NCBI GenBank assembly: GCA_016720925.1
Contig: JADKJR010000025.1
Location: 24,622-88,621, forward strand
DNA: 64,000 nucleotides
Direction: 5' to 3'
Source: Betaproteobacteria bacterium
GTDB lineage: Bacteria; Pseudomonadota; Gammaproteobacteria; Burkholderiales; Usitatibacteraceae
In this document: positions 45,188 through 54,297 of the stretch, piece by piece
Layout of the letters: each line of letters begins with the position of its first letter
How positions within the stretch are numbered: the stretch's first letter is position 1
Position numbers and translations under genes: made by a program
The notes under the pieces: generated by a model
The model's input: only the letters and a program-made list of their open reading frames with translations
The model's database searches: none
Told to the model about the DNA's origin: nothing

Positions 45188-48156
45188 ATGTCAGAAAGCC
45201 AGTCAATTCGCTTCATACCCGCTGCCCATGATCATCCCCTGAAGGAACGATTGGTGCGTGAGGTCGACGGCGAAGTCATGTTTGACAATGCCTCGCGCGG
45301 CCGCTATTCGACCGACGCATCCATCTACCAGATCATGCCGGTGGGCGTGGTGGTGCCGCGCAGCATCGATGCGGCGATCAGCGCCATGCAAATCGCGGCG
45401 GAGCAGGGCGTGCCGATCCTGCCGCGCGGCGGCGGTACCTCGCAGTGCGGGCAAACGGTGGGTGCGGCGCTGGTAATCGACAACAGCAAGTTCCTCAACA
45501 AATTGATCGACGTCGATGCCACCAACCGGCGCGCGACGGTGGAACCGGGAATCGTGCTCGACCAGCTCAATGCCAGATTGAAATCGACCGGTCTGTGGTT
45601 TGCGGTCGATGTCTCCACGTCCGCGCAAGCAACGATCGGCGGCATGGCGGGCAACAATTCCTGCGGCTCGCGCTCGATTTTCTACGGCAACATGGTGCAC
45701 AACGTTGCGGGTATTGAGGCGGTGCTGGCGGATGGATCCATCGAGCGATTTGGTGAATTGAACGCCAATATCGAAGCGGGCCGCTCACAACGGTTCCGCG
45801 ACATTCTCACCGGCATCCGTGCCATTTGCGAACGCGAGAAAGATGAAATTGCGGCTCGCTTTCCACCGTTATTGCGACGGGTGGCAGGCTACAACCTCGA
45901 CATCTTTGCGCCGCGCGATCCGCTCAATTACAACACGCCGGTGCCGAATCTCGCGCACATGCTGGTCGGCTCCGAGGGGACGCTTGCGTACTTCAAATCA
46001 CTGGAACTGAAGCTCTCTCCGTTGCCGAAACACAAAGTGCTGGGCGTGGTGAATTTCCCGACCTTCTACCAGGCGATGGACCTGACGCAGCATCTCGTCA
46101 AACTGGGTCCGACGGCGGTGGAGCTGGTCGATCGCACCATGATCGACCTGTCGCGCAACAATCCGGCGTTTCGCCCGGTCATCGACGCCGCGCTCATCGG
46201 TGAACCCGAGGCCATTTTGCTGGTGGAATTCGCGGGCGACGAGCACGCACCGTTGCTGAAAAAGCTCGATGACCTCGTTGTATTGATGGGTGACCTGGGT
46301 CTGCCGCGGTCCGTGGTGAAGATGAGCGAAGCCGGTGCACAAAGAGCGTTGTGGGAAGTACGCAAAGCCGGGCTCAACATCATGATGTCGATGCGCGGCG
46401 ACGGCAAGCCGGTCAGCTTCATCGAGGACTGCTGTGTGCCGCTGGAACACCTGGCCGAATACACGCGCCGGCTCACCGAAGTATTTACGAAGCACGGCAC
46501 CAAAGGCACCTGGTACGCGCATGCGTCCGTCGGGACATTGCATGTGCGGCCAATTCTAAATATGCGCGGCGACGGCGCGATCAAGATGTGTGCGATCGCC
46601 GAGGAAGCGGCCGAACTGGTACGCGAATATAAGGGTGTCTATTCCGGCGAACATGGCGATGGCCTCGTACGTAGCGAATGGATTGCACCGTTTTTCGGTC
46701 CACGCTTGACATCGGCGCTGGGTGAAATCAAGGCTTTGTTCGATCCGAAAGGACTGATGAACCCCGGCAAGATCGTCAGCCCGTCGAAGCAGGATGACCG
46801 CTCGCTATTCCGCTTCCAGCCGGGCTATGCAGCAACGAAATTCGAGACGGCGCTCGACTGGAAAGAGTGGGGCGGATTTGCACCTGCCGTCGAGATGTGC
46901 AACAACAACGGCCACTGCCGCAAGTTCGACGCCGGAACCATGTGTCCCAGCTACCCTGCGTGAGCTGCAAGGGCTGCAAGCGCGAATGCCCCACCGGCAT
47001 CGACATGGCGAAGATGAAGATCGAGTTCCTGCATCAATACAAGAAAAGACATGGCCATACCCTGCACGACAGGCTTGTTGCCTGGCTGCCACGCTATGCA
47101 CCGTACGCGTGGGCATTCGGCTGGCTGATGAACTTGCGCAATGTTATTCCGGGTGCGGCGTGGCTGGGCGAGAAGACGATGGGGTTTTCCTCGAAGCGAA
47201 AGTTGCCGTTGTGGCACCGGCCACTGCTGGCATCCATTGGCGCCGCACGTTGGCAGAAGGCGATGCGCAAGGCCAAGGCGGACGGATCGGAAACCTATTT
47301 TGGCAAGGAGCGTGACGTCGTCCTTTGGGTCGACACGTTCACGAATTACTTCGAAGGCCCAAGCAAATATTTTCCCGGCATCAGCGCGGAGGCCGCATCG
47401 ATCGTATTGCATAAGGCGGGTTACAACGTCGACCTGATCGGCGGCGCGACCGGCGAACGTCCGCTGTGCTGCGGGCGCACGTTTCTGGCCACCGGCATGG
47501 TCGATCAGGCCAAAAAAGAAGCGCGGCGCACCATCGATGCATTGAAGCCGTACATCGAGCGTGGCGTGCCCATCATTGGCCTGGAGCCTTCGTGCCTGCT
47601 CACTTTGCGCGATGAATTCAAGTCGATGTTTCCGGGGGACGAAACCGACAAGCTCGCGGCACATGCATTTCTGTTTGAGGAATTTCTGGTGCGGGAGAAG
47701 ACCGCGGGGCGCTTCGATCCGTCCCGGCTCGCTTTACAGCCAATTGAGGCGAATCGTGCGCTGTTGCACGGCCACTGCCACCAGAAGGCATTCGGTGTGA
47801 TGAGTGATGTCGAAGAAGTCCTGTCATGGATTCCAGAACTCAAAACGACGACTATCGAATCGAGTTGTTGCGGCATGGCCGGCGCATTCGGCTACGAGAC
47901 CAGTCATTACGACGTATCGATGAAAATGGGCGAACTGTCGTTATTACCTGCCGTGCGGGCCGCCGATCAGGACGCAGTCATCGTCGCCGACGGCACCAGC
48001 TGTCGCCACCAGATTGCCGATGGCGCACAGCGTGAGGCGGTGCACGTTGCGGTGGTATTGGCGCAGGCAATGGTGCGCATCGCGTCCGAAAGTATTGGTG
48101 AAATGCAGTTTGGGTTTCAAGGGTGTGTATTTTTTGAGAGAAGGTGGTTAAAGTGA
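45188..48156 (+). CDS. FAD-linked oxidase / Fe-S protein fusion, with internal deletion and frameshift
   Basis: From ATG 45188 (MSESQSIRFIPAAHDHPLKE). FAD-binding PCMH-type domain with VPILPRGGGTSQCGQTVGAA and GGMAGNNSCGSRSIFYGNMV; oxidase domain with AHASVGTLHVRPILNM and YSGEHGDGLVRSEW; the first cluster motif VEMCNNNGHCRKFDAGTMCP. At 46954-46966 the text jumps from CPSY to CVSCKGCKRECPTGIDMAKM in another frame. Relatives have some 40 residues between these motifs, so about 120 bp appear to be missing. The C-terminal CCG domains follow (PLCCGRTFLATGMV; SSCCGMAGAFGYE). Likely oxidises glycolate or D-lactate, passing electrons to the membrane chain. The last ~16 residues look atypical. Confidence 0.88.
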
Positions 48157-48560
48157 ATTGAGGAATGGTTTTTAGGGAGCGTGGGAGGGTCGGAGGGGAA
48201 TTAGAAGGGAATACGGGTGAAAATGTAGGGCAGTCGAGAGGACTTTGTGAGACTGGGGCAAGGTTTAGGGGGGGGGACAGGTTTCGGCACAGGCGAGGAA
48301 AGACGAATTAAACAAGATGTGGCGCAGGTTTGTCATGGGGGGGAGTGGGGGTCGCAAAGGTGGTGGGTATGAACGTTGAGAGGATGAGGTTGAGTAAAAC
48401 GCCCTCGACCGGTCAGCAGTTGACCCGAATTTGGTGAGGGGGGGGGGTCGGGGAGGCCCTGGTGGACGCCCCACGGGGCTGCGCCCCGACGTGCGGCCGC
48501 GGGTAACGGGCAGGCCGGGGACCGAAGCGGGTGGCCGATTGCACCCCCCGGAAAACGCAT
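48157..48560. other. G-rich tract with no supported gene
   Basis: The plus strand is strongly purine-rich, with G runs of 7-9 at 48270-48278, 48340-48347 and 48440-48448 and very little C until about 48455. It starts right after an oxidase gene and ends before copy C of the palindromic element. No ORF here looks real. Such tracts could form G-quadruplexes, or mark poor sequence. Confidence 0.6.
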
Positions 48561-48562
48561 GT

Positions 48563-48627
48563 AGATCGCCATTTGGCGCGGTGTTTCCGGCAAAAATGCC
48601 CGGAAAGGCGCGCCAATGCTTGCGTTT
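48563..48627. repeat. Dispersed ~65-bp palindromic element, copy C
   Basis: GATCGCCATTTGGCGCGG at the left, TTTCCGGCAAAAATGCCCGG hairpin in the centre, GGCGCGCCAATGCTTGCG at the right; abuts the stop codon of the YggU-like gene. Confidence 0.75.
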
Positions 48628-48919
48628 AGCTATTTTCCGCATCGCACAACGCGCGCGGATCCACGCGGCTGCCGCGAATCGCGAATCGCTTCGCGCGTGA
48701 AGATATACCTGAAACCAGATCGACATCCCGCAATGCGACATCGAAGATCTGCGCCAGAAAGCGGCGCAATTCGTCGTTGGCGGCGCCTTCGACGGGTGGC
48801 GCGGCAACGCGTATTTTCAGTGCTTCACCGTGCAGCCCCTGGATCCCGGTGCGCTTGGCGCCAGGTTGTGCATGCACCGACAGGATGAGGCAGTCCTTGT
48901 CGTGTCGAAACCAGGGCAT
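48626..48919 (-). CDS. DUF167 / YggU-family protein
   Basis: 97 residues. LILSVHAQPGAKRTGIQGLH, then GEALKIRVAAPPVEGAANDE and LRRFLAQIFDVALRDVDLVS followed by GISSRAKRFAIRG is the complete DUF167 pattern (small alpha/beta protein, function unknown). Intact; ends at the repeat element. Confidence 0.92.
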   Translation of the reverse strand: MPWFRHDKDCLILSVHAQPGAKRTGIQGLHGEALKIRVAAPPVEGAANDELRRFLAQIFDVALRDVDLVSGISSRAKRFAIRGSRVDPRALCDAENS

Positions 48920-48948
48920 GGATTGCCAGCGACTTGCGATGCGCCGCG

Positions 48949-50079
48949 CTATCCGCCGCGTTTAGCCGGCCCGGGCGGTGCGACCGATGTGGTGCGCGTT
49001 CCGCCGGTGTTACTGGCGACGGCTGCCGGCGTGACGGTGCGGCCCATGCCCGCCGCAATACCGAGCCAGTCCCAGCGTCCTTGGGCAATCGCTTCAAGAA
49101 TAGTGGCACGAATCTGCACGGCCGCGGCGTAGGTGTTGGGCGCCAGTTCATTGAACTGCATATATGTTTCCAGATTGTCGTAGCCGCAGGCACCGAGGTG
49201 CGCACAACCATAGAGCACCTTGTAGGCATCGGCGCCACAATTCGCACCCCGGTCGCACGCGGCGAGCTGCCACGCCGGCGCCCAGTCGCGCGGCGTATAC
49301 GGGTCACCGTTCGGGCCAACCTTGCGATCGGCCAATTGCGTTGAGCCCCACGAAAGCAACTGACCGGCGCGTTCAATGGCGAACGGGTCACCCGTACTGA
49401 GTGCATCGCGAACCATCGCCAACTGGTCTTCGGACATGCGGCGCTCCTCAATGCCACGGGCGTTGCGATTCTGCTCGCGGTTCAGGTCGGCCGCGACCGC
49501 CACCTTTGCCGCCGGGTTACCCTGTGCTGCCGCCTCGCGGTAGAGTTTTGAAATATCGGCAGCACTTATATTGGTACTGGCAAATCCTTCACAGGTTTCG
49601 GTGACGCGGTTGAATGCCTCGATTCGCTGCGCATTGCTGGGATCATTTTCCTTCAGGCGATTCTGGAAACGCGTCTTGTCTGCCTCGGACGGGCCTTGCG
49701 ATCCGCGGCCCCGGCCAACGCAGCGTTCCATCGCCAGCGCGGCAAAGAATTTGGTTTCGGCATCGGCGCCCTCTGGATTGGCGGCGTAGCGATCGTAGAA
49801 AACCTTCAACTGGCGGGCCTTCTCGAACTCCTGCGCCAACGCGCTTTTCAGTGGAACCACGCTGCGCGCGACAGAAATTTTGACCGGCGAAGATTGCTGC
49901 AGGTTGTCCAACGGCAGCACCGAGGCAGAGCCGCCCGCTGCCATTGGAGCCTTGCTCGAGGTGGCTGCGCTTTCCGCCGAAGCATTCATGACGGCGTCAG
50001 TGGGGGGGCGCAGGAAATACCAGCTCGCGGAAACCACCGCCGCGAATGTTCCGAGAATTATCAGCAATGACTTGTTCAT
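48949..50079 (-). CDS. Hypothetical membrane-anchored or exported protein
   Basis: About 376 residues from ATG 50079 (MNKSLLIILGTFAAVVSASW), an N-terminal hydrophobic helix that may be an anchor or signal. The rest is soluble, with helical Sel1-like phrases (AADISKLYREAAAQGNPAAK) and several Cys residues (MERCVGRG, LAACDRGANCGADAYKVLYG, CAHLGACGYDN) suggesting disulphides and an extracytoplasmic location. I do not recognise the family. An in-frame ATG at 50109 is possible. Confidence 0.75.
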   Translation of the reverse strand: MNKSLLIILGTFAAVVSASWYFLRPPTDAVMNASAESAATSSKAPMAAGGSASVLPLDNLQQSSPVKISVARSVVPLKSALAQEFEKARQLKVFYDRYAANPEGADAETKFFAALAMERCVGRGRGSQGPSEADKTRFQNRLKENDPSNAQRIEAFNRVTETCEGFASTNISAADISKLYREAAAQGNPAAKVAVAADLNREQNRNARGIEERRMSEDQLAMVRDALSTGDPFAIERAGQLLSWGSTQLADRKVGPNGDPYTPRDWAPAWQLAACDRGANCGADAYKVLYGCAHLGACGYDNLETYMQFNELAPNTYAAAVQIRATILEAIAQGRWDWLGIAAGMGRTVTPAAVASNTGGTRTTSVAPPGPAKRGG

Positions 50080-50136
50080 GGGCGTTGCCCTGAAAGGAGT
50101 TGCTTGCATCTTAGCGGAAACGACGATCTGAAATAC

Positions 50137-50162
50137 AAAATGGGGCGAAGTGCCCCATTTTT
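50137..50162. terminator. Rho-independent terminator after gltL
   Basis: ATGGGGC-GAAG-TGCCCCAT hairpin flanked by A and T runs on both sides, so it can work in both directions; on the minus strand it follows the stop of gltL. Confidence 0.8.
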
Positions 50163-50187
50163 CCGCCTTAAAGTTGTAACAAAGTAA

Positions 50188-50925
50188 TTAGTGTTGCAGG
50201 ATCTTTGAGAGAAAGTCCTGCGTCCGCTGCTTGCGCGGTGATCCGAAGAAATCGTCCTTGGTGCAATCTTCCATGATGGTGCCGCCTTTTTCCATGAAGA
50301 TGACGCGGTCGGCCACTTTTCGGGCAAAACCCATTTCGTGCGTCACCACCATCATTGTCATGCCTTCCTTGGCAAGTTCGACCATGACATCGAGCACTTC
50401 GTTGATCATTTCCGGATCGAGTGCGGACGTGGGTTCGTCGAACAGCATGGCGATCGGGTCCATTGACAGCGCGCGGGCGATGGCCACGCGTTGCTGCTGT
50501 CCGCCGGAAAGCTGGGCAGGATATTTGTCCTTGTGCTCGATCAGTCCAACCCGTTCAAGCAGCTTCAGGCCTTTTGCCAGGGCTTCTTCTTCGCTGCGGC
50601 CGAGTACCTGCGTTTGCGCAATGGTCAGATTCTTGGTCACGCTCATGTGCGGAAACAATTCGAAATTCTGGAACACCATGCCCACGCGCGAGCGTAGTTT
50701 CGACAGGTTGGCGCCTTTGCCGCCGACCGATATGCCATCGACGAAGATCTCGCCCTTCTGGATCGGCTCCAGGCCGTTAACGGCCTTGATGAGCGTGGAT
50801 TTTCCCGAACCCGACGGGCCGCAGACCACCACCACTTCGCCCTTGTCGACGTGCGTGGTGCAGTCTTCCAGCACCTGCTTTTCGCCATACCATTTGCTGA
50901 CGTTTTTGATTTCAATCATGGCCAT
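50188..50925 (-). CDS. gltL: Glutamate/aspartate ABC transporter ATPase
   Basis: Intact, 245 residues. Walker A GPSGSGKST (36-44), Q loop MVFQNFELFPHMSV, signature LSGGQQQRVAIARAL, Walker B AMLFDEPTSALDPEM, H loop VVTHEM. Strong match to polar amino acid importers of the GltL/GlnQ type. Last gene of gltI-J-K-L. Confidence 0.93.
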   Translation of the reverse strand: MAMIEIKNVSKWYGEKQVLEDCTTHVDKGEVVVVCGPSGSGKSTLIKAVNGLEPIQKGEIFVDGISVGGKGANLSKLRSRVGMVFQNFELFPHMSVTKNLTIAQTQVLGRSEEEALAKGLKLLERVGLIEHKDKYPAQLSGGQQQRVAIARALSMDPIAMLFDEPTSALDPEMINEVLDVMVELAKEGMTMMVVTHEMGFARKVADRVIFMEKGGTIMEDCTKDDFFGSPRKQRTQDFLSKILQH

Positions 50926-51012
50926 GGTGGATTTCCTGTTTCGATGAATGAGTGGAGTGGAGGTTGAATGCGTCGGGCTTCAATAACTGGCGGCAGTGGC
51001 GGACGGCTGTAA

Positions 51013-51696
51013 CTATTTGCCAGGCTGGGTGCGGACCTCAATGTATTTCACCAGCTTGGACGCGCCGAAACAGATAATAAAAAACACCAGCGCGACAAAG
51101 ACGTACAACTCCGTTGAGCGGCCCGTCAGTTGTCCGGCGGTGCTCGCCGAGCCAAGGAAATCCTTGAGACCGACCACGTAAACGAGCGACGTATCCTGGA
51201 ACATGATGATTGACTGGGTCAGCAATATCGGCAGCATGTTGCGGAACGCCTGCGGAAGCACAATGTGGCGCATCGTCTGCCAGTAATTCAGTCCCAGCGC
51301 ATACGCGGCCCACGGTTGCCCGCGCGGAACGGACTGGATGCCCGCGCGAATGATTTCCGAGTAATACGCGGCGCCAACCATGATGAAAGCGACGATCGCT
51401 GATGTGAAAGGTCCTACTGCTTCACCCTGTTGCCCCGTTAGTTTCTCGACCAGCATCGGTGTCAGAAAATAGAACCAGAACAGCGCCATGATGAACGGGA
51501 TCGCCCGTATCAAGTTTACAAATCCGGCTGCCGGGTAGGAGAGCAGCTTGAAACTCGACAGCCGCGCCATGGCCAGAAGCGTACCCAGGAAAATGCCTCC
51601 TGCCAGGGCAATTCCGAACAACTTGAGCGACAGCAGCATGCCGCTCCACAAAATCGGCAGGCTCTTGATGATGATGGCGAAATCGAAGTCACCCAT
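51013..51696 (-). CDS. gltK: Glutamate/aspartate ABC transporter permease
   Basis: From ATG 51696 (MGDFDFAIIIKSLPILWSGM), 227 residues, intact. Five membrane helices and the EAA-like loop YALGLNYWQTMRHIVLPQAF RNMLPIL. The start lies one base after the gltJ stop (TAGCATG), so translation is probably coupled. Confidence 0.92.
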   Translation of the reverse strand: MGDFDFAIIIKSLPILWSGMLLSLKLFGIALAGGIFLGTLLAMARLSSFKLLSYPAAGFVNLIRAIPFIMALFWFYFLTPMLVEKLTGQQGEAVGPFTSAIVAFIMVGAAYYSEIIRAGIQSVPRGQPWAAYALGLNYWQTMRHIVLPQAFRNMLPILLTQSIIMFQDTSLVYVVGLKDFLGSASTAGQLTGRSTELYVFVALVFFIICFGASKLVKYIEVRTQPGK

Positions 51697-51697
51697 G

Positions 51698-52459
51698 CTA
51701 TTTGCCTCCCTGCGATACATAGCCCGGTACGTGCAACTTGTTTTCAAGCAAACGCATCAGGTAGATGACGGTCAGGGTGATAACAATATAAAGAAGAGTG
51801 GCGGCAGTGAATGCCTCAAATGTCTTGAAGGTGTATTCCGAAATCTGCCGGCTTTGGGCCGTGAGTTCCAGTACGCCGATGGTCAGCGCGGTCGACGAGT
51901 TCTTGAAAATCGTCAGGAACTCCGAGGTCATCGGCGGAATGACCAGACGAAAAGCCATCGGCAGCAGCACGTGTTTGTATACCTGCGGCAGCGAGAAACC
52001 CATGGCCAGCCCGGCATTGGTTTGCCCCTTCGAAAGCGACTCAATACCGGCGCGCACTTGTTCAGCGACGCGCGACGCGGTATATAGCCCCAGGCACAAT
52101 ACGGCTGCGGTGTACTCCCACAAACTGAACTGCGCAAAAGGCAGGGTGATGAGATTGGGATAAGTACCTTTCAGCCAGTCACCCCATGCCGTGGGAAGTA
52201 CCTCGGGCATGACGAAATACCACAGGAACATCTGCACCAGAAGTGGAATATTCCTGAATATCTCGACATAGATCGTGGCGGGAACCCGGAGCCATTTAAC
52301 CGGCGCGGTTCGGGCGACCCCCAGAATCGAGCCCAGCGTAAAAGCGATGATCCACGCGGCGATCGATACGAGCATGGTCCACATGACGCCAGACAACAAC
52401 CAGTCCAGATATGTCATGCCACCGGATGGCGCCTGTTCGAGAAAGACTTTCCAATCCAT
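51698..52459 (-). CDS. gltJ: Glutamate/aspartate ABC transporter permease
   Basis: Intact, 253 residues: MDWKVFLEQAPSGGMTYLDW, helices such as MLVSIAAWIIAFTLGSILGV, IYVEIFRNIPLLVQMFLWYF, and the cytoplasmic coupling loop AMGFSLPQVYKHVLLPMAFR. Characteristic GltJ pattern. Lies between gltI and gltK. Confidence 0.92.
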   Translation of the reverse strand: MDWKVFLEQAPSGGMTYLDWLLSGVMWTMLVSIAAWIIAFTLGSILGVARTAPVKWLRVPATIYVEIFRNIPLLVQMFLWYFVMPEVLPTAWGDWLKGTYPNLITLPFAQFSLWEYTAAVLCLGLYTASRVAEQVRAGIESLSKGQTNAGLAMGFSLPQVYKHVLLPMAFRLVIPPMTSEFLTIFKNSSTALTIGVLELTAQSRQISEYTFKTFEAFTAATLLYIVITLTVIYLMRLLENKLHVPGYVSQGGK

Positions 52460-52577
52460 GTCGCGCTCCCCTGATGGTTGAGGGTGTCAGTCAATCAACC
52501 GGATGGTAACGAAATTTATTTTGTTCTTATGCGTGCGGCAAAACGCGCCGGACTGCGGTTTCGTGTAGAACTTGTAC

Positions 52578-52642
52578 GGTGGGCAAAGCGCAGCGTGCCC
52601 AAGCGAATGACAGACGGTGGACATGCTGCGCTTTGCCCACCA
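52578..52642. repeat. Inverted repeat with GTGGGCAAAGCGCAGC / GCTGCGCTTTGCCCAC
   Basis: Two oppositely oriented copies about 20 bp apart in the 250-bp gap between gltI and gltJ. It could form a long hairpin in the glt transcript and lower expression of the permease and ATPase genes relative to the binding protein. Confidence 0.75.
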
Positions 52643-52668
52643 TACATCACGTAAATGCCTACAAAAAA

Positions 52669-52692
52669 GGAGAATCGATCTCTCGATTCCCC
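52669..52692 (-). terminator. Terminator or attenuator after gltI
   Basis: On the minus strand GGGGAATCGA-GAGA-TCGATTCTCC followed by TTTTTT, 19 bp after the gltI stop. As gltJ follows, it is probably partial and helps make more binding protein than transporter. Confidence 0.8.
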
Positions 52693-52711
52693 TTCGCTTT
52701 GTATCGCTAAC

Positions 52712-53608
52712 TTATTCCGGCAGGGCTTGCAGCTGGAAACCAGCCTTCAGCAGCGGGCTCATCGGCATGCCGATAGATTCGCCTGAAGGCAGTTTGCCGA
52801 TGAACCACTTGTCGTAGATCTTGTTGATGTCGCCCGTCGCCATCAGTTTGGCAAGCGCGCGATTGACCACGACACCAAAATCAGCATCGCCCTTGCGATA
52901 CATCATGCCGTATGGGTCGTAGGACAGGTAATCGCCAACGACTTCAAAATCCTTTGGCTTCTTGGATTTCGCCACCAGGCCATAGAGCAGCACATCGTCC
53001 ATCGCGAATGCCACCGCGCGGCCGGACTCTACAGTCAGGAACGATTCAGCGTGGTCCTTGGCGTTCAGGAACTTGATATTCAGGTTTTCCTTGTCGGAAA
53101 GCGCCTTGATGGTGCGTTCGTTGGTGGTGCCCTGTGTGACGACCACGGTCTTGTTCTTCAGGTCCTTGTAGGACTTGATTTTGGAGGATTTCTTCGCCAC
53201 CAGTTTGGTGCCAGTCACGAAGGTGACGGGTGCGAAGGAAACCTGCTTTTGGCGTGTCAGGGTATTGGTCGTGGAACCACATTCGAGATCCACCGTACCG
53301 TTGGACATCAGCGGAATACGGGTTTGCGAGGTAACCGGGTTGTACTTGACGGTGAGCGTCGGCAGTGCCAGTTCCTTCTTTACTTCTTCGACGATTGCCG
53401 CGCAAAGATCCATCGAATAGCCGATTGGCTGTTGCTTGTCATCGTAGTAGGAGAAAGGAATCGATGCATCGCGATGGCCGATGGTGATGGCGCCGCTATC
53501 CTTGATTTTCTTCAGCGTGCCGGTAAGTTCTTGCGCTGTTGCCGGGACCGCCAACAGGGCTGAGGCCAGCAATCCGGCGCTCAGCGTGGAAAGGGTGGAA
53601 AACTTCAT
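52712..53608 (-). CDS. gltI: Glutamate/aspartate ABC transporter substrate-binding protein
   Basis: Intact, 298 residues. Signal peptide MKFSTLSTLSAGLLASALLA cleaved near ATAQ. ITIGHRDASIPFSYYDDKQQ, IGYSMDLCAAIVEEVK, VDLECGSTTNTLTRQKQVSF and VTQGTTNERTIKALSDKENL are typical of GltI/DEBP. Heads the minus-strand operon gltI-J-K-L. Confidence 0.94.
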   Translation of the reverse strand: MKFSTLSTLSAGLLASALLAVPATAQELTGTLKKIKDSGAITIGHRDASIPFSYYDDKQQPIGYSMDLCAAIVEEVKKELALPTLTVKYNPVTSQTRIPLMSNGTVDLECGSTTNTLTRQKQVSFAPVTFVTGTKLVAKKSSKIKSYKDLKNKTVVVTQGTTNERTIKALSDKENLNIKFLNAKDHAESFLTVESGRAVAFAMDDVLLYGLVAKSKKPKDFEVVGDYLSYDPYGMMYRKGDADFGVVVNRALAKLMATGDINKIYDKWFIGKLPSGESIGMPMSPLLKAGFQLQALPE

Positions 53609-53762
53609 GGGTGGTGCTCCTCGTGTATTTATGATGAGAATATTGCTGGAATTGCCGATGCTGCGTAGCCCTGAAATCCAACAGGCAGATATTACGCTTT
53701 TTTCAAGCTCGGGTTTGCGCCGAGGTTATCAAGCAAACCGGATGCCAGCCGTTCCTGCCGGA

Positions 53763-54131
53763 CTAAATCAGCAACGCGGCCGCGACAATGCGGCCCTCGC
53801 TCGTGAGCACATTGTAGGTGCGGCAGGCGGCCGGGGTATCCATGACGTCAAAGCCGATTCGCGCCTGGGAAAAAGCCGCCATGATGCGCGGGTGCGGAAA
53901 ACGAAAGGACTCCCCGGAGCCGAAAAGCACCAACTCGGGTTTAAGCTCCAGCAAGACGGCGAAATCGGCGATGTCCATCGCAGACGGATCGGACACGGCC
54001 CAAGGCGAGATGATTTTGTCGGGCATGACGATCGCAGCGGTTTCCAGGCGCGTGCTGTTGACCATGACAAAGCCGGGACCATGACCAGAAATCGAGTTCT
54101 GGCCATCGAAGGAATTGAGGTGGAGTTTCAT
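53763..54131 (-). CDS. Mth938-like (DUF498) domain protein
   Basis: 122 residues from ATG 54131 (MKLHLNSFDGQNSISGHGPG). VMPDKIISPWAVSDPSAMDI and LVLFGSGESFRFPHPRIMAA with VMDTPAACRTYNVLTSEGR are the conserved lines of the Mth938/NDUFAF3-like family. Function unclear in bacteria. Divergent from the aminotransferase gene. Confidence 0.9.
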   Translation of the reverse strand: MKLHLNSFDGQNSISGHGPGFVMVNSTRLETAAIVMPDKIISPWAVSDPSAMDIADFAVLLELKPELVLFGSGESFRFPHPRIMAAFSQARIGFDVMDTPAACRTYNVLTSEGRIVAAALLI

Positions 54132-54297
54132 GGCGAGTGGAAAGGGAGCGTCGTGATGGCTTGATGGTTTTAGCGGCGTAGTATGAAAACCGCATTGTGC
54201 TCGGATAGAATGGACATATTGCGGCGCACAAACATGGTGCATGCCAGTCAGTGCCGCGCCGATAATTATAGCCAGTCCATCTCACCAGACCGATTTC

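Noticed and set aside
48265..48807. 180-codon minus-strand open frame over the G-rich tract
   Set aside because: It overlaps the YggU-like gene in another frame and consists mostly of Pro/Arg runs caused by the G-rich composition.
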